A DNA stretch of 64,000 nt from Chlorops oryzae (Eukaryota; Arthropoda; Insecta; Diptera; Chloropidae). Position 1 is the stretch's first letter; each line of letters starts with the position of its first letter. The position numbers and the translations under genes are program-made. This document shows, piece after piece, positions 26,301-36,187 of the stretch. The notes beneath the pieces are model-generated. The model saw only the letters and a list, made by a program, of their open reading frames with translations, did no database searches and had not been told where the DNA came from. The stretch lies in NCBI GenBank assembly GCA_020466095.1, contig CM035808.1, positions 25,204,669 through 25,268,668 on the forward strand, read 5' to 3'.

Positions 26301-29300
26301 ACAAAAAATTCCAACTGATTTCGAGTACCCAGAATAAGTTCAAACAACAGGAAATCCAGCATATCCCGAATTCATATGTTTTCATTAATTTTGTATCTGA
26401 ATAAGGTTAGAAGAGATCACAAAACAAACTCTGAAACTTCTGCCTACGCAATTGATTTCTGTTTATAAAAACCTTTATGAAATTATCTTGCTTTGTCCAT
26501 TCTAGAATTCGTAGGCGATATAAAGATTTAATCCGCGCAGCGCAGAGACCTAACAATTTTCTTTGAGTGCTGTCTGCTCTAAGATCACGAGTTCACGCTA
26601 CTTTCAACGCAACTGTGTATTTAGAATATAAAGTATTTTTTATTTAATGCTTTAACACACACCAACACACTCCTGGCTGTTGGTATTGCGTATCCGGTGT
26701 TTATTATATACAAATATATTTGCATATATTCTCATAAATAAGTAAATTATGCTAAAGTAGAAAACAAAGTAAGTGAAGGATGTGTTCCTTTAAATTCGAA
26801 GCAAAAACCATAACATCTTTGTTTCTACCTTCATCATCATCATTATCATCGTCAGTAATCTCGGCGCATTTCTCCACTTTAAGAAACAATTTCAAAATTT
26901 TTATTGCCATCCACGCCTTCAGAGCAGACAGAGTGTAAAATTATTAAATTCTAAATTGAATATATGTATGTTATGTGTATGGCCAATGATTTTTTCTCAC
27001 GAGTTATTTGAAAAAAAAATATTGCATACTTTTAAGCTCTACAAGCTTTTATTATCATCATTAGAGCGTGTATTTTTAAGCATTTATAAATTTGAAGCAT
27101 ACTTTGTGGGGGGGATATTTTTTTTCTTATCACCATTTTGGAAATAAGTAGCGAATTTGAACTTCAAGGGGATTTCCTAGCTTTAAAAAAGTCTTAAATA
27201 GGCTAAAAAATCGATTTGAATCTTAACTTTATGTAAATTGAACAAATCTTTTTGCCCCATAAGTAGCTTCAATTTTATAAATGCTTAAATAATACACGCT
27301 TAATCATCATTAGAAGCGTGTATTTTTAAGCATTTATAAATTTGAAGCATACTTTGTGGGGGATATTTACCTTTTTTCATCATCATCATTTTGGTACATA
27401 AGTAGCGATACTTTAGAAACATTTCAAGGATTTACCATAGCTTTAAAAAAGTCTTAAAATTAGCTTAAAAATCTAATTTGAATCATTGTACTTTATGTGA
27501 ATGAACAAATTTTTTGCCCCATAAAGTACGCTTCAATTTAATAAAATGCTTAAAAATACACGCTCTAATCATCATAATCCGCCATAAACGAATTTAATCT
27601 CATTTGTATTGGGCTTAATTAATTTACTTTCGCTCCGCACTCGACAATAACTGTTAATTTTCATACAATATTTTGCACAAAATCTTATTCGTTTTTCCTC
27701 AATGTGATTATTGATATTTACTTCTAATTGATTTTATATGCATTGATGACTATCCACTTTTATTAACTCAATAAAATTAATCAAAATTTAATAAGTACTC
27801 TCAGCGGTGCGGCTTCGCTGTGGACGGTATATTGAAGTGAAGTACATTCGGGTTCATAAATATAGCATCAATTTTACGATGCAGAAAACATACAGAAGTT
27901 ACGAGTTGAGTTCTCGGATTAGGGAAATTATTAGGAATAACGTAGCATACATCTAGGACATTCTGTCATATTTTGGCACATTTAAAGAGAATTAGGAATC
28001 ATCCTGATGAAGGCGGAAGCGAATTCGCCAAAATACGTATAGATATATACAAAAAAAAGCGATTGAAATAAAAGTGAAAAGTTCCGAATCATTTTATTAC
28101 TTAAAAGTTTTCAACGCAACAGACTCGAAAAAATATTATATTAGGATTTTTCCACGCCCAGACTACCATATTCGGAGTGCTCCGAAAAAGTTGTGAAAAA
28201 TGGACTCCTATTTAAACACCTTTATGAATTAGTGAGTGCTCTGAATGAAGATTTAAAAGGACTCTTAACGGAACTCTTTAAAGTGGTGCTTACGAAGCTT
28301 TTTTGTAAAGGCCTCAAAGAAAATAACGTCTAGGAGCGTTAAGGGAGACTAAAGAAGTAGTTTTTTTTTTTTAAATTTATAACCGAAAAAGGGAGTACAC
28401 AAAGACTCTTTATTGATTTTCTAAATGAGCATTCTAGGACTCTTGAAAAATGTCAGAAAAACGCTAGATTTGAGCTCCTTTTGGAGCGATCTTAGTAGTA
28501 TTTGCGTTCCGAAAAAAGAGTCTTTAGGAGATTCTTACGGACTTCTTTTGATTGAATGGGTATTAAGGCAATCGAAATTACTTAAATTTAAATTCTACCT
28601 CAATAATTCAAGTTTTATTTAACTTAAAATCAATTGATATACTTTCAAATGGAAGAAAAGTCGTGCTCATAATATGTCCATTTGGCCATACATACCTACA
28701 ACATAAACAGATTTCTTAGCATGGGAAATATTCGAAACATTTATATGCATACTTTTGGACGCCAAATTTAAATAATCTCTGTTGCCTTGACTTTAACAAA
28801 AATATATGTATATTTTTGAATGCCTTTCCAAAGGTTATTTCTATTTTAATAAGTTTAAGTTATATGTAGGCGGACCTAAAGTTGGGATCCCACTATCGGC
28901 GCATTGCGTTTGAACGCAATTTTTTGACTCTGATGCTGACAAGTGTGATCGTCTTGAAAAATGTTTGTCCCAATTTGATTACTCCCCTATATATGTAGGT
29001 ACATATTTTTGACAATATGCGACGATAATGCGAGCCTCAACAGTGATTGTGGAACTTTTTGAAATTTCTTCCGATCTGGCTCAATAAAAAGGGGACAGAA
29101 AATTGGATCCCAGCTTAAGGAATTCGACTTTTTTCAACTTTCTAAAAGGCTGTTTGTGAGCTACCCACGCTTATTACGAAACATATCCTTTAACTTTCGA
29201 TAGTCTATTTAGAAATGAATAAATTTTAATCTTTAGAAAATTTGAAAGCCATAATCCTTTCGGGAAATCGCTATTCAAATCCATTAACATACAATGTTTT

Positions 29301-29932
29301 TGTAAAATATCATTAATTACTATTTCATAATTAAATTTTTTATTGGAATTTACTGAATACGCGCATCGAAGCTTAGATAAAGATAGATAACGTCGCGTCT
29401 ATCGTAGAATTTATAATTTTGCGCAAGGAAAAAATTATCATGCGTTTCATGTGAGCAAATATATGTATGTGTGTACGTATGTATGTGTGCATGCACGAGT
29501 GCCCATACCTAAGAAATATGTTAGTGTGTACTATATTCGGACTTTTATATCCGGCAATGTTTCGCAGCGCACACCTAATGCAATTACGCTTATACATATG
29601 GCTCTTACGCATATGCTTTTATCGGTATCGTGTCTATCAGAAATGATTACATTTTAACTGGATTTCGGGCAATGAAAGCGAATATGACTAAATTAAGCAA
29701 GACTAATGCACAGCATGCAATCCAATGATGCTTGTGTATGATGAAAAAAAAAACCAAAGCATACTTCAAGGCCTTGTATGTATCATAGTTGAGTTAAAAA
29801 AAAATTTTTTTTTTTTGTATTCTTAGTGCTTATATGTATTTACTTTGCTCTCAATGCCAGCTGTCTGTCGCTAGGACAAACGAACTTATTTCCGCCGCCA
29901 GTGCCATTGTCGAAGCGATTCTTAAAATCCAT
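20323..29932 (-). CDS. Rph: Rabphilin: Rab effector with FYVE-type finger and two C2 domains
   Basis: Synaptic-vesicle effector of Rab3/Rab27 that binds phospholipids through C2 domains. Exons: 29932-29844, 23209-21855, 20901-20687, 20632-20323. Exon 1 starts MDFKN and contains KFVCPSDRQLALRAK, joining in phase to LRAGWSSSKS. The Rab-binding helix precedes a zinc finger with CRLCGD, CEDCRKAVCTKC and the effector motif SGAWFFKGLP. C2A holds SLTDPYCKLN; C2B is split over the last three exons with SSDPFVKL and GKSNDFLGCLL. About 655 residues if read through one frame change: the finger frame and the C2A frame differ by one base near 22608, in a GCCGAT repeat, so the large exon is broken as written. 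Sequencing error is the simplest explanation. Intron 1 is 6.6 kb and repeat-filled. Confidence 0.9.
21271..21345 (-). other. tRNA-like block with A-box and B-box
   Basis: On the - strand it reads TAGCGTAATGGTTAAGACG (A-box-like, 21317-21335) then GGTTCAAGGCTC (B-box-like, 21280-21291), at tRNA spacing. The T-stem does not pair and the anticodon arm has only three outer pairs, so it is not a working tRNA gene. It may be a tRNA-derived pol III module. Confidence 0.5.
21527..21596 (-). other. Second tRNA-like block
   Basis: On the - strand TAGCTCAGTTGTTTAAGC (about 21573-21590) is a good A-box, and GGGGTTCTATCC (about 21537-21548) is a B-box-like match at normal spacing. Stems are imperfect, so it is a degraded tRNA-derived sequence rather than an intact gene. 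Confidence 0.5.
23302..24080 (+). repeat. Dispersed repeat, copy 1 (intron 1 of Rabphilin)
   Basis: Starts AACAAGTAAGAAAGC, followed by the hairpin AAAGTCGG..CCGACTTT, and ends GCTGGGTATA, complementary to TACCCAGC near the start. Inside is a direct repeat with a 120-bp period (starts near 23441 and 23561). A GGAC microsatellite lies at 23920-23940. The long ORF through it reflects repeat structure, not a recognised protein. An inverted copy lies at 32048-32864. Confidence 0.8.
24081..27060. other. Rabphilin intron 1, no recognised element
   Basis: AT-rich intron. Seen: a poly(A) run at 25361-25385, a GAAGCC triplet patch near 25605-25622 and a CAT-rich patch near 26832-26850. No ORF with family signals and no paired element ends were found. 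Confidence 0.5.
27061..27568. repeat. Two foldback elements in tandem
   Basis: Each copy (27061-27301 and 27310-27568) is itself an inverted repeat: TTAGAGCGTGTATTTTTAAG at one end and its complement at the other, with subterminal GAAGCATACTTTGTGG. TCATCA lies at the left flank, the junction and the right flank, as if two copies share one kind of target site. A diverged relative is at 31053-31294. Confidence 0.78.
28003..28033 (+). other. Hammerhead-ribozyme-like motif, probably decayed
   Basis: CCTGATGA is followed by a possible stem GGCG/CGCC and then AAAA where a hammerhead needs GAAA. An AATAAAA-type sequence follows at 28067. Penelope-like elements and retrozymes carry such motifs. One core base is wrong and stems I and III were not established. 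Confidence 0.3.
28876..29118. repeat. Small inverted-repeat element in Rabphilin intron 1
   Basis: CTAAAGTTGGGATCCCA near 28876 and TTGGATCCCAGCTTAAG ending near 29118 are imperfect inverted ends of a ~240-bp element. No coding content; target duplication not resolved. Confidence 0.55.
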
Positions 29933-31052
29933 TTATGTCCTACGCCACTCAAATTGCCGTTTTGCGTTTCCTTTTCTTCTCCAATGCCTTTAATAATTTA
30001 AAATTCAAACATTGTCGCTGTCGTACTGATGCCACAACTGTCTCCTATTGCTATTGCAGTTCCAAGAAAGCAGGAGAAAATATTTTCTTGTTGTTTTTGT
30101 TTGTTTCGTTTTCTTACTTTAGTGATGCATGCTTTTAGGAGCAGTTCTTGAAATATGTTGATCTCTCCATCGGGCTTTCACAAACTTTTTTTTTTTGAAT
30201 CTAAATACTTAAAAAAACCTCCACTTCGCAAAAACTTTCAATTCACAAATTAATAAAAAATAAGTACTTTTATATTTAAAAAAAAAATTTTTTTTCTTCA
30301 ATCACATCACATTTCCGTTATGTTATTAGGTTTTTGGTTTATCAGACTGCAAGCACCGTAGCAACTGTGTAACGCCCTGCTCGATTTGCGGTAAACGACT
30401 GAGTGTTCTACGTTCACGCCTGTTGCATGACGAACCAGACAGTCGTTGGCTGACTTTATGGCGTCTGCATTGATACGGTTGTGTGTGTAGTTCGAGACAA
30501 ATACTTCAGCAATTTTCTGCGTCATGTATACGAAATTCCAGAGCGCAAAAACCGAGCGCCTCATTCAGTACGGCTTGCCTACAATGGGGGTGACACCTTG
30601 CCAAACTTATACATTGCTCTCTGAAACGCATTTTCACTCTTGCCGGATATTAATCTCTCATTTTTTATTTTTGTAGTACATTTCCATATAAGCGCAGAGT
30701 AGAATAGTAGAGAACAATGTTCTTATCGCATGTGTGAGAAGATTCTCTACTCCTTCTGTTCGAACTGATTCGGTATTAAGTTGAAAAGGCAAAGAATGCA
30801 TCTCCAGACTTCAGGGTCGTTTCAGAGGATAGCACGCTGACCTCGAAGCGGAAAAATATGTAACGGAAAATTTACTTGATATTAATTATAAATAGGACAA
30901 CAGAAAGCATCTGAGCTCTACACCTAAAAGAATGTATTTAAATCAATTTATAACAACAAGCTTTGAGAAGGTTTTTTTTCAAGAAGATTCCCAAATTGCT
31001 TATAATGTATTTAAATGGTAATACCTCCAAGAATGCACAGATTTCTTATTAT
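29933..31052. other. Region upstream of the Rabphilin start
   Basis: Should hold the Rabphilin 5' UTR and promoter. T-runs and A-runs occur at 30188-30200 and 30279-30295. A GC-richer block at about 30330-30600 stands out (see findings): it is open for 85 codons on the - strand and, in another frame, about 40 codons on the + strand. No gene is called. Confidence 0.4.
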
Positions 31053-31294
31053 CAGGGCTCGGATTTTGTTGCATTTATAAATTTAAAGCATATTTTATGG
31101 CACAACAATATTTCTTACCAACATTTTGTCAAACCTATTTTCTAACTTCAAACAAAAAAATTCACATCGAAGTTAAAAATCGATTTGAATCTTATGTGAG
31201 TTGAACACTTGAACACTTTATGTGAGTTGATCAAAATTTTTAGCTCCATAAAGTATGCTTTAAAATTTATAAAAGCAACAACATCCGGGCCCTG
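31053..31294. mobile_element. Foldback element related to 27061-27568
   Basis: Inverted ends CAGGGCTCGGATTTTGTTGC (31053) and GCAACAACATCCGGGCCCTG (ending 31294). Inner arms contain ATTTATAAATTTAAAGCATA and its near complement, homologous to the tandem foldback pair about 4 kb to the left. The end type is hAT-like. No clear 8-bp duplication. Confidence 0.7.
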
Positions 31295-31296
31295 CT

Positions 31297-32005
31297 AAGG
31301 GGTTATATCCAGTTCTGTCAGAAATGAAAAACTTCATATAAAAAAAACACTTCTGAAAATTTTGATTCATTTCTGAAGCGTTTTTTTTTTATACAGGTGT
31401 GTGATTGGTTTCCCTGGGTTTTCATTTCCCAGGGGAAATACGATTCCCGGGAATTAATATATGGTGTGATTGTTCTCCCGGGAATCGAAAAAGAACATTA
31501 AGCATGAAAGTTTATATTTTAGGTATTCAACTTACATTTTTTACCGAAGAAAATAAATTTAAACAATATTTAAACGTAGCAAACTTCTTGTTATTCGATT
31601 TTGACAGCTGATTTGAGTGATACCACCCTTTTGATACTAGCGAATACTTTTTTCTTTAGGTTTTTTTAAGAGGAGTTAGGTTAGGTTACTTGGGCGGAGT
31701 TACATTTTTAATAATTTAAAACTTAAAGAAAAATAATTAAGTCGAAGACAAATCATAAAAACAAACGAACGCTTTATTCTTTCATAAAATGCACCGCAAA
31801 AGACCTAAATACGAGCTGTTTAATCGAAAAAACAAACAATTTCCCTACCAAGTTACTATGGGAATTTGAATTACCCCTTTTAAAGGGAAAGTGAAAATGA
31901 ATCACACTTGTTAGGGAATTGAATTACCTTTCTCCGAGAAAGGGAAACCAATCACATACCTGATATGAAGTTTTTTATTTCTGACGGAGCTGGAGATAAC
32001 CCCTT
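31297..32005. mobile_element. Inverted-repeat element interrupted by another
   Basis: AAGGGGTTATATCCAG at 31297 is matched by the complement ending at 32005; the inverted ends run about 42 bp, up to CTTCATAT. The interior is taken up by a second element at 31394-31962, so the original element was under 150 bp of unique sequence. Confidence 0.7.
31394..31962. mobile_element. Inner element with TIR CAGGT(G/A)TGTGATTGG
   Basis: Ends CAGGTGTGTGATTGGTTTCC (31394) and the complement of CAGGTATGTGATTGGTTTCC (ending 31962) pair over about 21 bp. Further palindromic patches (CCCGGGAA) lie inside. No transposase; target duplication not clear. Confidence 0.72.
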
Positions 32006-32047
32006 TTTATTCGGATTTCTCACATTTGTATGTGTGAAAAACTCTTT

Positions 32048-32864
32048 TTATACCCAGCGTAAGCAGGGTATATTAGTTTTGTACGAATCTTGTAACAACC
32101 AGAACTAAGCTCCGTATATATAGATATATATATATATATATATTCTTGATCAGGATCAAAAACTGAATCGATTTAGACATGTCCGTCCGTCTTTCTGTGG
32201 TCGGATCTCCTCCTAAACAGCTGGACCAACCAAATCGAAATTTGGCACACAGGTATATCGGGATCCGAGTATGATCCTAAGTAAAAATGGGAGACATCCA
32301 CCAACTGCCACGCCCAGAAATAAATTTAAAGTGTTTTCAGTAAAATGCTTGTAACTTGCGAACCACTCAATACATTTCATTGATATTTGGTGTACTGGTA
32401 AACTACAAAAAGGGACATATCCTGGGAAAAAATTAACGCCGTCCTCCTCGAGCCACGCCCACAAATAAGGGTGTGTAGGAAAAAAATTTATGTGGCCCAC
32501 CCACTGCCCCGCCCACAAATGGAGATTTTTCGTAACTTCCGAAGTAAATGGCGTAGAAGCTTCAAATTCGCAACATAGGTTGATCAAGGCGAATGAAAGG
32601 TGTAGGAAAAAATTTTATTTGGCCCGCCCACTGCCACGCCCACAAATGAAGATTTTTCGTAACTTCCGTGGTAAAAGGCGTAGAAGCTTCAAATTCGCAA
32701 CATAGGTTTACCAAAGCGAATGAAAGGTGTAGGAAAAAAATGTATGTAGCCCGCCCACTGCCACGCCCACAGATGGAGATTTTTCGTAACATAGTGCGCC
32801 AATAATGTCGGGACGCTGGGTATTTCAAAGTCGGTTTTGACCGACTTTAGCTTTCTTACTTGTT
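32048..32864 (-). repeat. Dispersed repeat, copy 2 (inverted relative to 23302-24080)
   Basis: On the - strand it starts AACAAGTAAGAAAGC and ends GCTGGGTATA like copy 1, and contains three internal units of about 120-127 bp against two in copy 1. A TA microsatellite sits at 32118-32142. The conserved ORF in both copies follows from DNA similarity. Confidence 0.8.
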
Positions 32865-32870
32865 CATTAA

Positions 32871-33194
32871 CACTGCAGCCACACGTTCAATAATTTGCTT
32901 TCAAGTTGAGCACACCTACTGGTTGTCAAATTTCTTTAAAATTGAAGCTATGACGTAGGCTGCACGCAACTTGAAAGGCAATTTTATTTTCAAAATGCCG
33001 TCGTCAAGGAAACAACTTAGAATGCTATGCAACTATGATCAGCTGTTAAAAACTTGAACGTAAAATTGAAACGGATCTTGAAAGAAAAATTGAAGTCAAG
33101 TTGGCGTTCAAGTCCTAAAAGTGTGAGTGTGTTAGTAAAATGTTTTGAGTGTATGGGAACTTGAAAGCCAAAAATTGAACGTGTGGCTGCCGTG
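32871..33194. mobile_element. MITE with ~37-bp inverted ends
   Basis: CACTGCAGCCACACGTTCAA at 32871 is inverted at the right end (33159-33194) over about 37 bp with few mismatches. 324 bp, no coding content. It starts seven bases after copy 2 of the dispersed repeat. Confidence 0.75.
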
Positions 33195-34544
33195 TAATAA
33201 AAATGTGGCAAATCCGAACGGATTCGATCCGTCGGAATACATAATAGGCACGATTCTTTATATTTATAAGCATACTTTTAGGTGTTGAGAAAAGCGTGCA
33301 GCCTACTGAAAGAGATTTTAAAGCTTTAATAATTTTGCGACAGATATAACCTTAAAACACTACATGAGCTGATATTTAGGTTCCTATTGCCCAGTGTTCT
33401 TGAAATGTCCTTGAAAATCCTGTTTGTCAAAATTAAATATCTCAAAAACTTATAAAGATGGAAAGATGAAATAAACACAGACTAATTGCTAATAAAATAA
33501 GGGCCTTATTTATCTTACACTGAGAAAAGAAAATAAAAATTCCATTTTTTTTTTAGTGTAATCCAGATTTCGCTAAACTTTTTCTTCCCTTTAAAAAATT
33601 CTTTTGAATATGACCATTGGGGCGTTTCAGATGTGGGAAAAAAGTATTGAAATTCGAAGAAGGCGGGGTCTAAAAAGGAAGTTATGGCAAAACGAGAAAT
33701 TTGGGAGTTTGGGAAAGAACTGTGTATAAAGTAGTTCGGTGTAAGAAGTTTCGATTTTTCATTGATCAATAAATTTAATTTGAAAGGACTTTTCTATAAC
33801 GTTCGCTTTCTCAATCACGAAATCTGAACCGACTATTCGAAAAATTACAACAAAATCGGTTTTAGAAATGAAACACTTTGAAATAATTTCAATTTTTTGT
33901 AGAAACACAATACAAACATGTTGCTTAGTTTATTTCAAGTGGAATTATTCGGTATACGAGCAAACAACATTCATTACGGTTAATCACTAACTTTTTCTTT
34001 ATGGGGTATGTCTTTTCAAAAGCGCTCGCAACATTTACATTTACGACTTAATTCATCTTAAATCGATCGGCGAATTTAGCTCAGGATTTACATTTACGCG
34101 CTATTCTGTCTGTAAAAAAAAAAAAACTTAAAATATATATATTTTTTCTTAGCTTTTATTTACTTCTAAGAAAAAATCGCATTTCTTTAACATCCTCCCA
34201 AAAACAAAAGACGACTAGTTGCATTAGATTTCTTTGATACGTATACAATTGTACAAAAGTGAATTTAAACAAGCAGAACACACCATATTCGATATTTGCT
34301 TCTTTTAAAATAAATTCTCATTTAATCAATTCTCACATCGATACAAACCATTTTGACTAACCAAGCACGCAAAACGGAATTCACAAAGGAATTAAATTAA
34401 AGAATATAAAGACCAACTAAATAAAAATAGGCAAACGATTTCACTAGAACTTAAATCTAAAATTAGAAATAATTTACAATAGTTATCATCTTTTACCCCG
34501 GTAATTCCTATTCGTTTTCTATTCTCTCTCAATTATTTTTTTTT
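33195..34544. other. Intergenic, including VMP1 3' UTR
   Basis: No gene seen. A stretch at about 33370-33560 resembles 61690-61930 (shared TTCCTATTG.CCAGTG and AGAAAAGAAAATAAAA), so it may be an old dispersed repeat. The part close to 34544 probably holds the VMP1 3' UTR. Confidence 0.4.
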
Positions 34545-36187
34545 CTATTCAAATTTCGCTGGCATTTTCTTATTGATTTTCTTAACGCTTTTCTTCGTCA
34601 GCCTCTTGTGATAGCTCTGTGCGAGTGAATTGATGATCGATATAACGAAATAGCAAATCATTCCGATGACAAAGGTTTCGAAAAACTTCGATAGTAAATT
34701 TCCCGAATCACTGCCAGGCGCTGAGGTCCTACTGCGGTGCAGACGTTGTTTCTGATTGGTCAGAAAACCCTTGAAAGGATCTTGTAGTTTTTTTCCAAAA
34801 ACCGGTACTTTCGCCATCATATCAACGGCCTTTTCTATGAGAACTTCATTAAATGCTATAATTACAAAGACCTTTTGTATGTGCATTTTAATTATAGCCT
34901 TTCCTAAGAGTGTAGCGCCAAAGAATGTCCAAAATGGCACTAGAAAATGACCGCACGTAATGCCCGCCAAATCGAATAGCGGATTAGGAATCTAGAATGA
35001 ATAATATTAAATGCAAGGTCAAATTTTAATGGATTACAATTGAAAAGATGTTAAAAAAAAAAAAAAAAAAACTTACGCTTGCACAAGCTAAGATCCCGAA
35101 GAAACCAATACGTTCAACGACGCGTTCCATAAAAAGTTTACCCTTGTCCATGAGGCTTAAATTCTTTTGGTTACGTTTTGCTTGAAGTGCCTCGAATTCC
35201 GCTAGTTCTTCGGCATCATCCGGATCGTAACCGGAGAGGCGAGCAGCTTTGGCCATGAAATACGGTGGCAATTCACCCAGCGCCGTTCCAGCTCCCCAAA
35301 GAAATGCCTCCAAGCGTACTTTACTCATTATGGACCATATGCTGGGCGTACGTTTGAAATACGGTTCATCGGGACAGATAATACTACAGAGAGGGCGGCG
35401 AAGAGAAATATTAAAATTAATATCTTATAAAACTATTTTTCATGAGCTATGAGATACTCACTCGTCCGGATACGGTGGACTTGGAAATTGCAAGGAATTA
35501 CACTCATACGCAGCTAGAGTAACGCTGGCTATATGAGGTCCTAAGTACAATAGAAACGTATGCAGTCCAGTGCCCAGTCCCACCGATGAGAGCACACCCA
35601 AACCGATCCAATAAATAAAAAACCAAGTGTTCTTACGATGGTGTCTAAAACTATTTGATGTGGACCTGGTATATAATAAATAATACCTAAGAGTATGCCT
35701 AATACTATTGTTGCCGATACAAGTGCACGTTGCTGTATAAGTCTAAAAGTAAACGCAAAATGGAAAGGACATGAGCACAAAACTGCAAATTGCAATGAAT
35801 GAAAGAAATGGCGGCATACCTTCGACTTGAAGTGCGCAGCAAAGTGACAACTTCCAGTGAGCAATATTTGGCCGTTTGAATGGGTTTACGCCACAGCACC
35901 AATGTTTCTCGTTCGGCGCGATCTTTCTCCTTTTGCGTTTTTTGCTGCTGCTGTTGTTGCGATTTTCGCGATCGCAGTAGAGCGGGCGCCGACACTGTTG
36001 CATGAGGTGCCATTGCGGATTTCTGTAATGGAGGTGTCTTACGGAGTAGGTTATTAATGCTGCCATTGGACTTCTTATTTCCGCTAGTATTGCTCTTATG
36101 TTTCAAAGCTTGTTCATCATCTTGGTGTATTTGGTTTTTACGCTGACGATTCGAGACCGAAGATTCTTTTTTCTGATTTTGTGACAT
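34545..36187 (-). CDS. Tango5: VMP1 (Tango5), ER scramblase of autophagy and secretion
   Basis: Multispanning ER membrane protein with a VTT/DedA-like domain, needed for autophagosome formation and lipoprotein secretion. Four exons: 36187-35820, 35742-35462, 35383-35077 and 34991-34545. After a 100-residue basic, Gln-rich N-terminus comes LVLWRKP, then [42 protein letters not shown] and the signature [20 protein letters not shown]. The end, [13 protein letters not shown], also matches the family. About 467 residues against ~406 in human. Exon 2 is one base short of keeping frame: PGPHQIVL and the following [14 protein letters not shown] lie in different frames, with the change near 35643-35650. 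An assembly deletion is likely. Confidence 0.92.
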
